Below are positions 27,118-36,208 of a stretch of 64,000 nt of DNA, in pieces. Below the pieces are notes generated by a model. The model saw only the letters and a list, made by a program, of their open reading frames with translations, was not told the DNA's origin and ran no database searches. The stretch comes from Levilactobacillus acidifarinae DSM 19394 = JCM 15949. Its GTDB lineage: Bacteria; Bacillota; Bacilli; Lactobacillales; Lactobacillaceae. A program made the position numbers and the translations under genes. Numbering within the stretch: the stretch's first letter is position 1; each line of letters begins with the position of its first letter. The stretch covers positions 62,001 to 126,000 of the forward strand of contig NZ_AZDV01000006.1 of assembly GCF_001434835.1 (NCBI RefSeq), given 5' to 3'.

Positions 27118-27285
27118 GGAAACATAACTTACGAATTGAAGATGAATAAGTTACGAAATTTTACTCCTCCAAAGTAATTGTACCCCGGAATGTCTCGGCA
27201 GATGTCTGAGCGTCCGTGTACACGTAATTTACGTTTCAAGCAAAAGCGGTGAGTCCCATCCTGGTTGGTGGGGCGCACCGCTTTT
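27118..27285 (+). ncRNA. Candidate small RNA with UCCUCC in a hairpin loop
   Basis: A -10-like TATAGT (27112-27117) is followed by about 165 bases with no ORF. Stem TAACTTA/TAAGTTA lies at 27125-27153. A short stem TTAC/GTAA (27161-27177) holds the loop TCCTCCAAA. A strong terminator (27242-27285) ends it. The -35 is weak. Confidence 0.5.
27242..27285 (+). terminator. Terminator hairpin
   Basis: AAAAGCGGTG and CACCGCTTTT flank an inner GTCCCATC...GGTGGGGC stem. It ends either the nhaP-type transcript or the candidate small RNA. Confidence 0.88.
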
Positions 27286-27327
27286 GGTCGTTTAGGGGGC
27301 CGTTTGTCTCCCCGCTAGACCTGCTAG

Positions 27328-27345
27328 TATGAGAAAATTCTCATA
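27328..27345. promoter_or_regulatory. Palindromic operator candidate
   Basis: TATGAGAA-AA-TTCTCATA is a perfect 8-bp-arm palindrome 25 bp upstream of the -35 of the 5'-nucleotidase promoter. The cognate regulator is unknown. Confidence 0.55.
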
Positions 27346-27369
27346 ATTTTAAGAAAATGAGACCAAAAA

Positions 27370-27398
27370 TTTACAGTTTCCGCAAACTAGCTTATAAT
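27370..27398 (+). promoter_or_regulatory. SigA-type promoter of the 5'-nucleotidase gene
   Basis: TTTACA, 17-bp spacer, TATAAT; a near-consensus housekeeping promoter with a leader of about 85 bases. Confidence 0.8.
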
Positions 27399-27487
27399 TT
27401 CTTTAACACGTTCCACACTTAGCGTTTTCTTGCCAGCAGCTGGCGGCTTACAAAACGCCAGTTAGACGTAATCGGAGGGTGACTTTT

Positions 27488-29068
27488 ATGAAGCTGACAA
27501 TTCTATCAACCAGCGATACACACGGGTACGTTTTTCCCACGAACTACGTGAAGAAAGGCAGTAAGCAGGGCTTCGGCCTCGCCCGGGCCGCAACGGTGGT
27601 AGCGCGCGAACAAGCCGCGGCTGAGGGACCGGTAGTGACCATTGAAAACGGCGATTTTTTAGAGGGTTCTCCCCTGGCCTATTACGTTGCGCGGGTCCAA
27701 CCCGACCGCAATCCCGCCCCGCTCATGAATATCTATAATCAGGTCGATTACGACTGCGGGATCCTGGGCAATCACGAATTCAATTACGGCCAGGAGTACC
27801 TGCAGACCGCGATTCGCGATGCCAAACGCCAGATTCTGTGCGCCAACATCCTCGACCACAACGGCGAACCCGAATACGGCAAACCTTACACCATCATCGA
27901 AAAGGCGGGTATCAAGATTGGCGTGCTGGGATTAACTACGCAAGCCGTTTATAAATGGGAAAAGGCCACCAATATCAGTGGGCTTCAATTCGAATCGGCC
28001 TTTATCGCCGCCAAGAAGTACGTACCCATCATCCGCGAACAAGCCGATATCGTGGTGGTCTGTTACCACGGCGGTTTCGAACGCGATCTGGCCACCGGCG
28101 AACCCAATGACATTCACGTGGGTGAGAACGAAGCCTACCATATGTTAGCTGAGATTCCCGGTATCGACGCCATGGTCACCGGCCACCAGCACCGCCAAAT
28201 CGCGACCGAACTCTTCGACATCCCCACGACCCAACCAGGCTTCCGGGGACAAGCGGTCGGTAAAATCACCCTCGATCTGAAACGCGACGCAGCCGGTAAA
28301 ATCACAGTGATCAACCACGATTCCGAACTGGTCTCGGCCGCAAATGCCCCGCTAGATTCCAAGGTGATTAACGCTGCGGCCACCCTGAACTCGCGCGTGG
28401 GCCACTGGCTGGACCAACCACTAGGCCACATCAACGGAGACATGACCTTCCACGACCCGTTCAAGGCCCGGATGCACGAAACGCCCTACATTGAATTCAT
28501 TCAACAGGTCCAAATGGCGACCATGGGCGCCGACATTTCCGCCACGGCGTTGTTCAGCGACGAGGCGTTAGGCTTCGAAAATCCGATTACCATGCGTAAC
28601 ATCATGACCAACTACGTCTACCCCAACGGGTTATCCTTGTTAAACATCACGGGGGCCGACCTCAAGGGGGCCCTGGAGGTCACGGCGCGGTACTTCACCA
28701 TCTCGAATGGTCAGATTACTGTCAACCCGGCGTTTGTTCACCCCAAACACCGGCAATACAACTATGATATGTACGAAGGCGTCAATTACACACTCAACAT
28801 TGCCCAACCAATGGGCCACCGAGTTGAGAACCTGACCTACCACGGCCAACCGGTCAAGCCGGACCAACCCCTGCGGATCGTGCTCAACCAGTACCGCGCG
28901 GTGGGCGGCGGGCATTACGGCATGTACGAGGCCAGCAAGATCATCGCGGAAAGTCAAAGTCCCATGAGCGAGCTGATTGCCGACTACTTGCAGGAACACC
29001 CGACCATTGACGCCACCACCAACGATAATTTCCAAGTGGTCAACGAGCCCCACGACCTGACCGACTAA
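27488..29068 (+). CDS. 5'-nucleotidase / metallophosphoesterase (UshA-like, cytoplasmic)
   Basis: A 526-residue protein with two domains. The N-terminal calcineurin-like phosphoesterase carries its metal motifs in order (STSDTHG, NGDFLEGSP, GNHEFNYG, CYHGG, GHQHRQ). A C-terminal 5'-nucleotidase domain begins near residue 330. It hydrolyses nucleotides or related phosphomonoesters/diesters. No signal peptide or wall anchor is seen, unlike secreted UshA, so it should act in the cytoplasm. The ATG at 27488 follows GGAGGG; an earlier in-frame GTG overlaps that site. A strong promoter and a palindromic operator lie upstream. Confidence 0.9.
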   Translation: MKLTILSTSDTHGYVFPTNYVKKGSKQGFGLARAATVVAREQAAAEGPVVTIENGDFLEGSPLAYYVARVQPDRNPAPLMNIYNQVDYDCGILGNHEFNYGQEYLQTAIRDAKRQILCANILDHNGEPEYGKPYTIIEKAGIKIGVLGLTTQAVYKWEKATNISGLQFESAFIAAKKYVPIIREQADIVVVCYHGGFERDLATGEPNDIHVGENEAYHMLAEIPGIDAMVTGHQHRQIATELFDIPTTQPGFRGQAVGKITLDLKRDAAGKITVINHDSELVSAANAPLDSKVINAAATLNSRVGHWLDQPLGHINGDMTFHDPFKARMHETPYIEFIQQVQMATMGADISATALFSDEALGFENPITMRNIMTNYVYPNGLSLLNITGADLKGALEVTARYFTISNGQITVNPAFVHPKHRQYNYDMYEGVNYTLNIAQPMGHRVENLTYHGQPVKPDQPLRIVLNQYRAVGGGHYGMYEASKIIAESQSPMSELIADYLQEHPTIDATTNDNFQVVNEPHDLTD

Positions 29069-29072
29069 CTTA

Positions 29073-29130
29073 AAAAAGCGTTCGCTGCAACATCTAACTT
29101 CACGGTTAGGTTTCGCAGCGAACGCTTTTT
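29073..29130. terminator. Bidirectional terminator
   Basis: A 15-bp stem, AAAAGCGTTCGCTGC with its inverse, lies between converging genes. T runs occur on both sides. Confidence 0.9.
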
Positions 29131-29142
29131 CAGTTTAGAACT

Positions 29143-29934
29143 TTATGATTCAGCATTGCCCGCAAACGTGTAATAGGTCTGCTTGCCGAATTTGTAAACG
29201 TGGTAATGATCCGGATAGCTCTGATTCTTAGGCGTTTGTAGTTTGGTCTTTTTCGTGTCGGTCACCGTCAATCGGTATTGGTATTTCCCGTGGGTCGCCA
29301 CCCGCTTGGTCGGGATTCCCTTTATAGCCTTTTGGGTGTAATAATACCGGTGGGTCCCCTTCTGGGTGAACTTGGTGATCTTCGCGCTGGCCTGGGGCCG
29401 ATACTCCGTTCGTTGCCGCGACTGCTTGACCGTACCAAAGGATTCCAGGTACCCGTCGGTCGTGACAGTGATCCACGGTCCGGTCCAGGTACTGGTCTTC
29501 ACTGACGGCGTAAAGGCGGGGGACTCCCCTTTGGCTTCCAACATGTACTTGGGCCGCGTGGTCATCGTCAGGTACCGGCCCACGTTATTTAACGCCGTAT
29601 ATTCGCCGACGCCGCCCGCATGGACCTTCTTCGGCCAGCCGTTTTTAACCTTCAACTGGTAGTTGACCGTTAACAGATCAAAACTTGCCTCTAACCGCGT
29701 TTTGGCGGGATCCGTTAACCCCGGTAAGGGCTCGGATACCTGACCTTTAACCACGGTCCCCCGAGGAATGGTCACCCGTTGACTAGAACCGTACAGTTGA
29801 ATCCGAAAGGTCTGGTTGGCCCGGTAATAGGTATGGTCGCTCCGTGAAGTGGCCGTCGCGGTGATTCCGGCACTTACCCCTAATCCCACCGCTGCCAACA
29901 GGAGCAAGCTCGATTTAACCCAATTAACTCTCAT
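29143..29934 (-). CDS. Secreted protein of unknown function
   Basis: The start at ATG 29934 follows a GAGGAGGA site and gives 263 residues. A signal peptide (about residues 1-28, SLLLLAAVGLGVSAGITATA) is followed by a basic, Tyr/Thr/Lys-rich mature region with no cysteines. Predicted character is all-beta, as in surface proteins of lactobacilli, but no known domain or anchor motif is visible. It is monocistronic and convergent with the 5'-nucleotidase gene. Confidence 0.72.
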   Translation of the reverse strand: MRVNWVKSSLLLLAAVGLGVSAGITATATSRSDHTYYRANQTFRIQLYGSSQRVTIPRGTVVKGQVSEPLPGLTDPAKTRLEASFDLLTVNYQLKVKNGWPKKVHAGGVGEYTALNNVGRYLTMTTRPKYMLEAKGESPAFTPSVKTSTWTGPWITVTTDGYLESFGTVKQSRQRTEYRPQASAKITKFTQKGTHRYYYTQKAIKGIPTKRVATHGKYQYRLTVTDTKKTKLQTPKNQSYPDHYHVYKFGKQTYYTFAGNAES

Positions 29935-30036
29935 GATCGTCCTCCTCCGATAATCCATGATTGGGTTAAGTATAGCACACCGCCCACTCAAAAAGTGGTC
30001 CGGTTGCCAACCGGCCCCCGAACCACTGTAAACGAC

Positions 30037-31641
30037 CTATGAAGCGTTGGCCGCTTTTTTCTTTTTCTTCTTCTTTTTCTTTTCGTCGCCAACGTATTCG
30101 ACCGCCGTCAACTTGCGAATGGTGGTAACTTTGATTTTCCCGGGATAGGTCAGTTCGGCCTCGACTCGCTTGGCCACTTCCTGAGTCAGATTGGCCGCCG
30201 CTTGATCGTTTAAGGTTTGCGGGTTCACGATGATCCGCAACTCCCGACCAGCCTGGATGGCGTAACTTTCCGTGACGCCGTCTTGGTCGTTGGCAATCTT
30301 TTCTAGCGACCGCAACCGGTTGATGTAATCTTCCACGGATTCACTCCGCGCCCCCGGTCGGGCCCCGGAAATCGCATCGGCCGCCGCCACCAAGTCGGAA
30401 ATCGGTGACGTCTTCTCCACGTCGCCGTGGTGCGCAGCAATCGCGTTGATGACGACCGGATCTTCCTCGTACTTCTCGGCAAATTCGACCCCGATTTCCA
30501 CGTGGGTGCCTTCGACTTCGTGGTCGATGGCCTTCCCCAAGTCATGCAAGAGACCGGCTCGCCGCGCTAAACGGGTATTGTACCCCAAGCGAGCGGCCAT
30601 GGCCCCCGTCATCTGGGCAACTTCGATCGAGTGTTGTAGGACGTTTTGCCCGTAGCTGGTCCGGTATTTAAGCCGACCAATCAGCTTCATCAAATCGGGA
30701 TGCATCCACCCAACGTGTAAGAGGCTGACGGCCTGCTCACCGGTCTCCCAGAGGCTGTGGTTAACGTCGCGTTGGGCGTTTTCCACCTGCGTCTCGATCT
30801 GGTTAGCCGAGATGCGCCGACTGGCCACCAAATTGGTGATGGCCACCCGGGCGACTTCTCGACGAATCGGGTCGTGGGTGCTGATAAATAACGTGGTGTT
30901 GTCGTCCGGCACGAAGATCAGGTCCGTCCCGGTCAGCGTTTCGAGTAACCGAATATGCTGCCCATCGCGACCAATAATCTTGCTCCGCACTTCGCCGTTT
31001 GGCACCGTGACCGTATGCTCTAAGTGTTCCTTAGGCAGGTCTTGCGGCCCAGATTGGGTAGCGGGTAAGACCACATCCTTGGCCCAGCGTTCGGCGTTGG
31101 CCTCGGCGTTATCATTTTGCGCCTTGATTTCAATGTCTCGGTCGCGCTTTAATTCGATCTCCGCTTGACGCAATACTTCATCTTGTGCGGCCTGGGTATC
31201 CATCCCCGCCCGCTCGGCAAGCGTCGTCGTCCGGGTCTCCCGCAACTCCGCTGCCTGATCCCGTAAATCATGGATGGCGTGGCGTTGTTGCTGGTTGACT
31301 TGGCTCCGCTCATCGAGCATGGCGGTCTGGTCGTCCAACCGCACGGTCATCTGGTCTAACAATTGTTCCCGTTGCTGGCGGCGCTGTTCACGCACCGCAA
31401 TATCACTTTGTTGTTCGGTCAATTCGTCCTTGACGGATTGCTGATAGGCTAAGGTTTCTCGTTGGTTTTTCGCTTGTAACTTTGCCACTTGAGCTTTGGT
31501 TTTCGCCGTCGCCTGAGCCACAATGTCACGCGCCTGTTCTTGCACCGCGAGTAGTTCTTGACGGTGTTGGTGTTGACGCACGAGATAACCCAGTACCAGC
31601 CCAATCAATAACAGACCGATTATCAATCCAGTTATTAACAA
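30037..31641 (-). CDS. RNase Y-type endoribonuclease (KH + HD domains), divergent, with poly-lysine tail
   Basis: A 534-residue protein with RNase Y architecture. It has an N-terminal membrane helix (residues 2-20) and a coiled coil to about residue 200. A KH domain (SKIIGRDGQHIRLLETLTG) and an HD domain (NVLQHSIEVA...LLHDLGKAIDHEVEG) follow. It would start mRNA decay at the membrane. The KH region is less standard than in typical RNase Y (DLIFVPDDNTTLFI). The C-terminus extends past the usual end into nine consecutive lysines. It starts at TTG behind AAGGAG. It may be a paralogue of the main enzyme, and a second copy outside the window is likely. Confidence 0.85.
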   Translation of the reverse strand: MLITGLIIGLLLIGLVLGYLVRQHQHRQELLAVQEQARDIVAQATAKTKAQVAKLQAKNQRETLAYQQSVKDELTEQQSDIAVREQRRQQREQLLDQMTVRLDDQTAMLDERSQVNQQQRHAIHDLRDQAAELRETRTTTLAERAGMDTQAAQDEVLRQAEIELKRDRDIEIKAQNDNAEANAERWAKDVVLPATQSGPQDLPKEHLEHTVTVPNGEVRSKIIGRDGQHIRLLETLTGTDLIFVPDDNTTLFISTHDPIRREVARVAITNLVASRRISANQIETQVENAQRDVNHSLWETGEQAVSLLHVGWMHPDLMKLIGRLKYRTSYGQNVLQHSIEVAQMTGAMAARLGYNTRLARRAGLLHDLGKAIDHEVEGTHVEIGVEFAEKYEEDPVVINAIAAHHGDVEKTSPISDLVAAADAISGARPGARSESVEDYINRLRSLEKIANDQDGVTESYAIQAGRELRIIVNPQTLNDQAAANLTQEVAKRVEAELTYPGKIKVTTIRKLTAVEYVGDEKKKKKKKKKAANAS

Positions 31642-31740
31642 TTTAACTTACTCCTTAATTTGACTCCCGGGAAACGCTCCCGGGTGGGTTGGTCAGGTTT
31701 CTCGTTAATTATACGCCATTTTGAGGGACAACCCAACTCT

Positions 31741-32427
31741 TCAATTTTCCGGCGGCGTCATCGCGACCGGTAAAAATAGCCAGACCAGTAATCCCGCTTT
31801 AAGCCCACTGGCGACCCACAGCACGGCCGGTGCGGCCCACTGGGCTAACGCCGCGCCACCGCCACACCCGAGTAAAAAGGTACCGATGGTCCAGGCAAAC
31901 TGACGCTGGCGGTGCCGGGCCACCGGATCACGGTGTATCCAGGCCCGGTAACTGGCCGTCGCCAGGTTCTTCGTATTGCCGGTCATGATGCCATTGTTGA
32001 TGGGAATCCCCCCGACCTCGCGAAAGACTGTCAGTTCGTAGCCAGCCACGACGCCCAGTCCAAAGATCAACCAGGCGGTCGGCAGGATCAGTTGCAACTC
32101 CGCTAGGGCCAGGTAAACGCCCACGTCAATGGCCATCAGCCAGCGCATTTGCCGGCGGGCGTTACCGCGACTCAGGTGGTCGCTAATCCCCTGTGCCCCA
32201 AAACATCCCAGAAAGTAGCCAATCAACACGGGGACGTTAACCCAGGCGGCCGCCCAGCCGTGCTGGACCAGCTTGACCATCATCACGACCAGATTCCCCG
32301 TCTGGGCACTGACAAACACGGCACCGTGATTCAGGAAAGTATCGGCATCAATCATCCCCATCACTAACGTCGCGCCCAGGGTCAGAATCGTCTGGGTCAA
32401 CGGCCGAAATGTCGGTGTTTGGGCCAT
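31741..32427 (-). CDS. YoaK family (DUF1275) membrane protein
   Basis: A 228-residue polytopic protein with about six helices. It carries the family pattern GMIDADTFLNHGAVFVSAQTGNLV near the N-terminus and NNGIMTGNTKNLATA in the middle. The molecular function of DUF1275 is not established. The ATG has GAAAGGAG upstream. It lies between the rny-like and alpha/beta-hydrolase genes, all on the minus strand. It starts 16 bp after the hydrolase gene, so those two are probably co-transcribed. Confidence 0.85.
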   Translation of the reverse strand: MAQTPTFRPLTQTILTLGATLVMGMIDADTFLNHGAVFVSAQTGNLVVMMVKLVQHGWAAAWVNVPVLIGYFLGCFGAQGISDHLSRGNARRQMRWLMAIDVGVYLALAELQLILPTAWLIFGLGVVAGYELTVFREVGGIPINNGIMTGNTKNLATASYRAWIHRDPVARHRQRQFAWTIGTFLLGCGGGAALAQWAAPAVLWVASGLKAGLLVWLFLPVAMTPPEN

Positions 32428-32442
32428 GGCGCTGACTCCTTT

Positions 32443-33393
32443 CTAGTGGAAGTACTGAGCTAAGAAGCGTTTAACGGTCGACTGATACAACTGCGGATTG
32501 TGCGACAATGCCGCGGCGTGTTGGGCCCCCGGTACCACTAATAGTTGTTTTGGTCCGGCGTCGGCGTGGTAGACCTGATAGACCATCTTGGTCGGCACAA
32601 AAGTATCCGCCCCGCCGTGGATGAACAGCATCGGTTTATGGTTCCGCTTGACCGCACTTAACGCGTCGGCATCCTTGAAACTAAAGCCGGCACGGACCCG
32701 CGTCACGGCACTGGTCATGGGGACCAACGGCCAGTACGGTAAGTTATACATCTGCCGGGCTTGGTAACGAATCTCGGCATCGGCCGTGGTGTAGCCACAG
32801 TCTTCAATGTAGGCTTTCAACTGCGTAGGGGTCTTCAGGCCACTGGCGATCATGGTTGTGGCCCCACCCATCGAAACCCCGAAGAGCACAATCTGCGACT
32901 GCTTACCTTGGCGGGCAATCACCTGGTTGATCCACTTTAAGTAATCCCGACTTTCGAAATAACCATAGCTCATGGCCTGACCACCACTGGCCCCCTGTGC
33001 GCGATCATCGGGGACCAGCACGTTATAACCTAACTGGTGAAACATGCCGGCGTACCCGCCCATCTGTTCCTTACTGGACGCGAAGCCGTGCACCAAGACC
33101 ACCGTTTTTTTGGTGGCTCGGGCTGCCGGCAGATAGTTCGCCACCAACTTGAACTTGGCGCCCGCCGCCGTTTCGGTCCACCGGTATTTCTTGGCGGCCT
33201 GGTACCAGTGTTTCTGTGGGTACAACGGATCGTTCGTGGTCAGGGCTTTCGGCGCCCCGATAAAACTCTTTTTTCCGCGGGCCACCGTCATGTTATAGAA
33301 GTAAAAGCTGGCCCCCACCAGCGCCACGACGAGTAATCCCACTAAAATTCCGCCGGCAATTAACCAACGTTTTAAAACTTTATTCAACTGCAT
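32443..33393 (-). CDS. Membrane-anchored alpha/beta hydrolase
   Basis: A 316-residue protein. One N-terminal helix (about 11-33) acts as anchor or uncleaved signal, followed by an extracytoplasmic alpha/beta-hydrolase domain. The oxyanion region VLVHGFASSKEQMGG, nucleophile elbow GVSMGGATT (Ser about residue 172), Asp in HGGADTFVPT and His in PGAQHAAALS complete the triad. It resembles YqkD/YfhR-type hydrolases of Firmicutes; the substrate is unknown. It is probably co-transcribed with the downstream DUF1275 gene. Confidence 0.87.
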   Translation of the reverse strand: MQLNKVLKRWLIAGGILVGLLVVALVGASFYFYNMTVARGKKSFIGAPKALTTNDPLYPQKHWYQAAKKYRWTETAAGAKFKLVANYLPAARATKKTVVLVHGFASSKEQMGGYAGMFHQLGYNVLVPDDRAQGASGGQAMSYGYFESRDYLKWINQVIARQGKQSQIVLFGVSMGGATTMIASGLKTPTQLKAYIEDCGYTTADAEIRYQARQMYNLPYWPLVPMTSAVTRVRAGFSFKDADALSAVKRNHKPMLFIHGGADTFVPTKMVYQVYHADAGPKQLLVVPGAQHAAALSHNPQLYQSTVKRFLAQYFH

Positions 33394-33598
33394 TTCCCCC
33401 TTAAGCTTGCCTAGAGATAGTATACGGGGTTCCGTAGTTCAACGCAATTGTTAAGAAGTTTGCTATAATATAGCCAACTTCGTGTGCCGATAGGTCTCCT
33501 GCTGACTAATTCAAGGACTTCTAAGCCGCTTATGCTGCTCAGTGGCCGGACGACCTCGGTACACATCACCCGCTATTATCTAAAGGAGGCTACCATCC

Positions 33599-35422
33599 AT
33601 GACCTACTCATTAAATTGGGATCTCGATTCACTCTTCACCGGGGGGATTCACTCCGCCCAACTCAAAACCAAACTCATACAGATTAAGACCGACACCGCC
33701 GCACTCGGCGACCTGCTCGACCGGTGGGACGTGACCAGCGACGCCCCCAACTTTCAACAATTCATCAAGCTCATCACCCAGTTGCAAGCCGTCGAAGCCG
33801 GGTTAGCTCAGGCCAACCTCTTCGTCAGTTCGATTGGCTCCGCCGACATCGCCAACCCCGCCGTTGCGCCGACCGAGGACCGCTTACGCAACCTAGAGAC
33901 TCAGATTCAGACCGTCAGCGATAAACTCAAAAAGGTGCTGGTTCAGGTCCCCGATACGCAATTTGCCGCGATGCTCACCCAACCGGCCTTACAACCCATC
34001 GCCTTTAACCTGACCGAAATGCGCGACGCCGGCAAGGAACTGCTCGACGATAAGACCGAAAACCTCATCAACCAGTTGAACCTCGACGGCAAGGCCGCCT
34101 GGAGTTCCCACTATGATTCATTGGTCGCCACGGTCAGCGTCCCCTTCCACGATACCGACGGTAAGCCCGTGACCCTCTCGGCCGGGCAAGCCGACAACAA
34201 CCTTTTAGGCAACGCCGATCCACAATACAGAGCCGATCTCTTACCCGCCTGGGAGCAAGCTTGGGCGGACAAAGAACAACTCTTTGCCGACACGCTGAAT
34301 CACTTGGCCGGTTTCCGTCTAACGGAGTACCAGGCCCACGGTGTCAGCGACTTCCTACGCGCGCCGTTAAAGGATAACCGGCTAAGTGCGGCCACCCTAA
34401 AGACCATCTGGCAAGTGGTCGATGACAACAAACAATTTCTTCTCGATTATCTAGATCGTAAGGCGGCACTACTCGGCAAGAAACACGCCGGTTGGCAGGA
34501 CGTTGAGGCACCGTTGACGCTCCCAGGCGGTCAGCTACACCGTTTCACCTACGACGAAGCTGCTGCTTTTATCATCAAACACTACGGCGAATTCTCCCCG
34601 AAGATGGCCGCTTTAGCCCAAAAGGCCTTTGAAAATCACTGGATCGAAGCCGAAGACCGCGCGGGTAAGGCCCCCGGCGGCTGGATGGAAAGTGCCCCCG
34701 AGACCAACGAATCCCGAATCTTCATGACCTTTACCGGCTCACCCAACGACGTGTCGACGTTGGCTCACGAACTGGGACACGCCTTTCACTCCAGCGTCAT
34801 GGGCGACCTGCCTTACCTGCGCCAGGGGTACGCCATGAACGTGGCCGAAACCGCCTCGACCTTCGGGGAACTGATTGTGGCCGACGCCAACGTCAAGGCG
34901 GCCACCAGTGATGCCGAGAAAATCACGTTGCTGAACGCTAAGATGGATAACCCGGTCGCCATGTTCCTCAACATCCGGGCACGGTTCCTGTTCGAAACCC
35001 GCTTCTACCAACTTCGGCAACAAAAGTTAGTGACGCCAGCCGAACTCAACGAACTGATGTTAAACGCCCAAAAAGAAGCCTTTGGCCACGACCTGTCAAC
35101 CTACTCGCCGCATCTCTGGGCTAGCAAGTTACATTTCTACATCGACGACCTGTCCTTCTACAACTTCCCGTACGTCTTCGGTTACCTCTTCAGTCTAGGC
35201 ATCTACGCCAAAGCCCAACAGACCGACGACTTCGAGGATCAATACATCGCCCTGTTGCGTGACACGGCCAACATGTCCAGCGAAGCCCTGGCTCAAAAAC
35301 ACCTGGGTGTCGACCTAACCCAACCGGACTTCTGGTTAGCGGGCGTGGATTTGATCAAAAAGGACGTCGCCGAATTCATGCGGCTGACCGATCCTTTAGT
35401 TAACACGACCCCACACGCTTAA
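33599..35422 (+). CDS. pepF: Oligoendopeptidase F (M3 metallopeptidase)
   Basis: A 607-residue M3-family zinc peptidase. The HELGHAFHS zinc site starts near residue 390, with a glutamate ligand in the downstream ETASTFGE segment. N-terminal helical domains match PepF. It is cytoplasmic and degrades oligopeptides of about 7-17 residues in lactic acid bacteria. AAAGGAGG precedes the ATG. The gene is monocistronic with an apparent leader of about 130 bases after a TATAAT at 33464-33469. The sequence is full length with no disruptions. Confidence 0.93.
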   Translation: MTYSLNWDLDSLFTGGIHSAQLKTKLIQIKTDTAALGDLLDRWDVTSDAPNFQQFIKLITQLQAVEAGLAQANLFVSSIGSADIANPAVAPTEDRLRNLETQIQTVSDKLKKVLVQVPDTQFAAMLTQPALQPIAFNLTEMRDAGKELLDDKTENLINQLNLDGKAAWSSHYDSLVATVSVPFHDTDGKPVTLSAGQADNNLLGNADPQYRADLLPAWEQAWADKEQLFADTLNHLAGFRLTEYQAHGVSDFLRAPLKDNRLSAATLKTIWQVVDDNKQFLLDYLDRKAALLGKKHAGWQDVEAPLTLPGGQLHRFTYDEAAAFIIKHYGEFSPKMAALAQKAFENHWIEAEDRAGKAPGGWMESAPETNESRIFMTFTGSPNDVSTLAHELGHAFHSSVMGDLPYLRQGYAMNVAETASTFGELIVADANVKAATSDAEKITLLNAKMDNPVAMFLNIRARFLFETRFYQLRQQKLVTPAELNELMLNAQKEAFGHDLSTYSPHLWASKLHFYIDDLSFYNFPYVFGYLFSLGIYAKAQQTDDFEDQYIALLRDTANMSSEALAQKHLGVDLTQPDFWLAGVDLIKKDVAEFMRLTDPLVNTTPHA

Positions 35423-35463
35423 ACCCAACGCTTCGTGGTATAATAAGGTTAGATATTAACTTT

Positions 35464-35481
35464 TATAATCATACGTATGAT
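35464..35481 (+). promoter_or_regulatory. Palindromic operator overlapping a -10 box upstream of the XRE regulator
   Basis: ATCATACGTATGAT (35468-35481) is a perfect 14-bp palindrome sharing two bases with TATAAT (35464-35469). This is the arrangement expected for autorepression. A hairpin (35520-35550, AAAGAT/ATCTTT outside GGC/GCC) with a T-rich tail follows in the leader. Confidence 0.5.
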
Positions 35482-35643
35482 ACTGACAACGATTTGCCAA
35501 CTACCAAACCAAAAGCTATAAAGATAAGGCCGAGGCGCCGCTGAGCCAATCTTTATTTTACTTTCAACGTACAGCTGGAGGGCGACCAACTTTATCCCAA
35601 TTAGTATTACGCGTATAACCAACATAAAGAAGTGGGTGAGCAG

Positions 35644-36066
35644 ATGTTTCCGGAACGACTTCGGGCTTTGCGCCGGGGGCAACACATTACCCTCGAACAA
35701 CTAGCAGAGGCTTTGAACCAACAATTGTCAACGGACGATGATGAACACAAGAATACCGCTTCTCAGATTGGCAATTGGGAACGCGGGGTGCGGACACCCT
35801 CGTTCGTTGAAGTCCGCAAATTAGCGGAATATTTCGACGTGACCATGGACTACTTGGCCGGCAAGACGGAACGTGACGCCTATGATTTAAGCCGCCTGTT
35901 CCTGTCTGGCAAACAACTCAGTTTCAACCGAGAGGTGTTGAGTGGTCAAGACCGTTACGAAATTTACCAGTTGATTGACGGCTATTTGCACGGTAAGGAG
36001 AACCGCTTTACCCATACCACGCCCAATCAGCAAGAGGAATTGGACCTACACCTCGACGACCATTAA
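35644..36066 (+). CDS. XRE-family transcriptional regulator
   Basis: A 140-residue protein. The N-terminal HTH domain (LRALRRGQHITLEQLAEALN...SQIGNWERGVRTPSFVEVRKLAEYFDVTMDYLAGK) contains an insertion of about 10 polar residues between helices 2 and 3. The C-terminal part is acidic with no recognised ligand domain. ATG 35644 is chosen; an in-frame GTG four codons earlier is an alternative. The upstream palindrome is a natural candidate for its own operator. A terminator separates it from the methyltransferase-like gene. Confidence 0.87.
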   Translation: MFPERLRALRRGQHITLEQLAEALNQQLSTDDDEHKNTASQIGNWERGVRTPSFVEVRKLAEYFDVTMDYLAGKTERDAYDLSRLFLSGKQLSFNREVLSGQDRYEIYQLIDGYLHGKENRFTHTTPNQQEELDLHLDDH

Positions 36067-36071
36067 GGCCC

Positions 36072-36098
36072 AAGTCGGCTGTTATCAGCCGACTTTTT
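36072..36098 (+). terminator. Terminator of the XRE regulator
   Basis: AAGTCGGCTG pairs with CAGCCGACTT around a 4-base loop, followed by TTT. Confidence 0.9.
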
Positions 36099-36208
36099 GT
36101 TTGGTGCCTGCCCGTCTCGACGGCGTTAAAGTAACTTCCGCAAAACCCGCTGCTTTTTTCGCCCAATATCGTTATGGCACCCACTTATTTTACCTAGGAG
36201 GCTATCCC

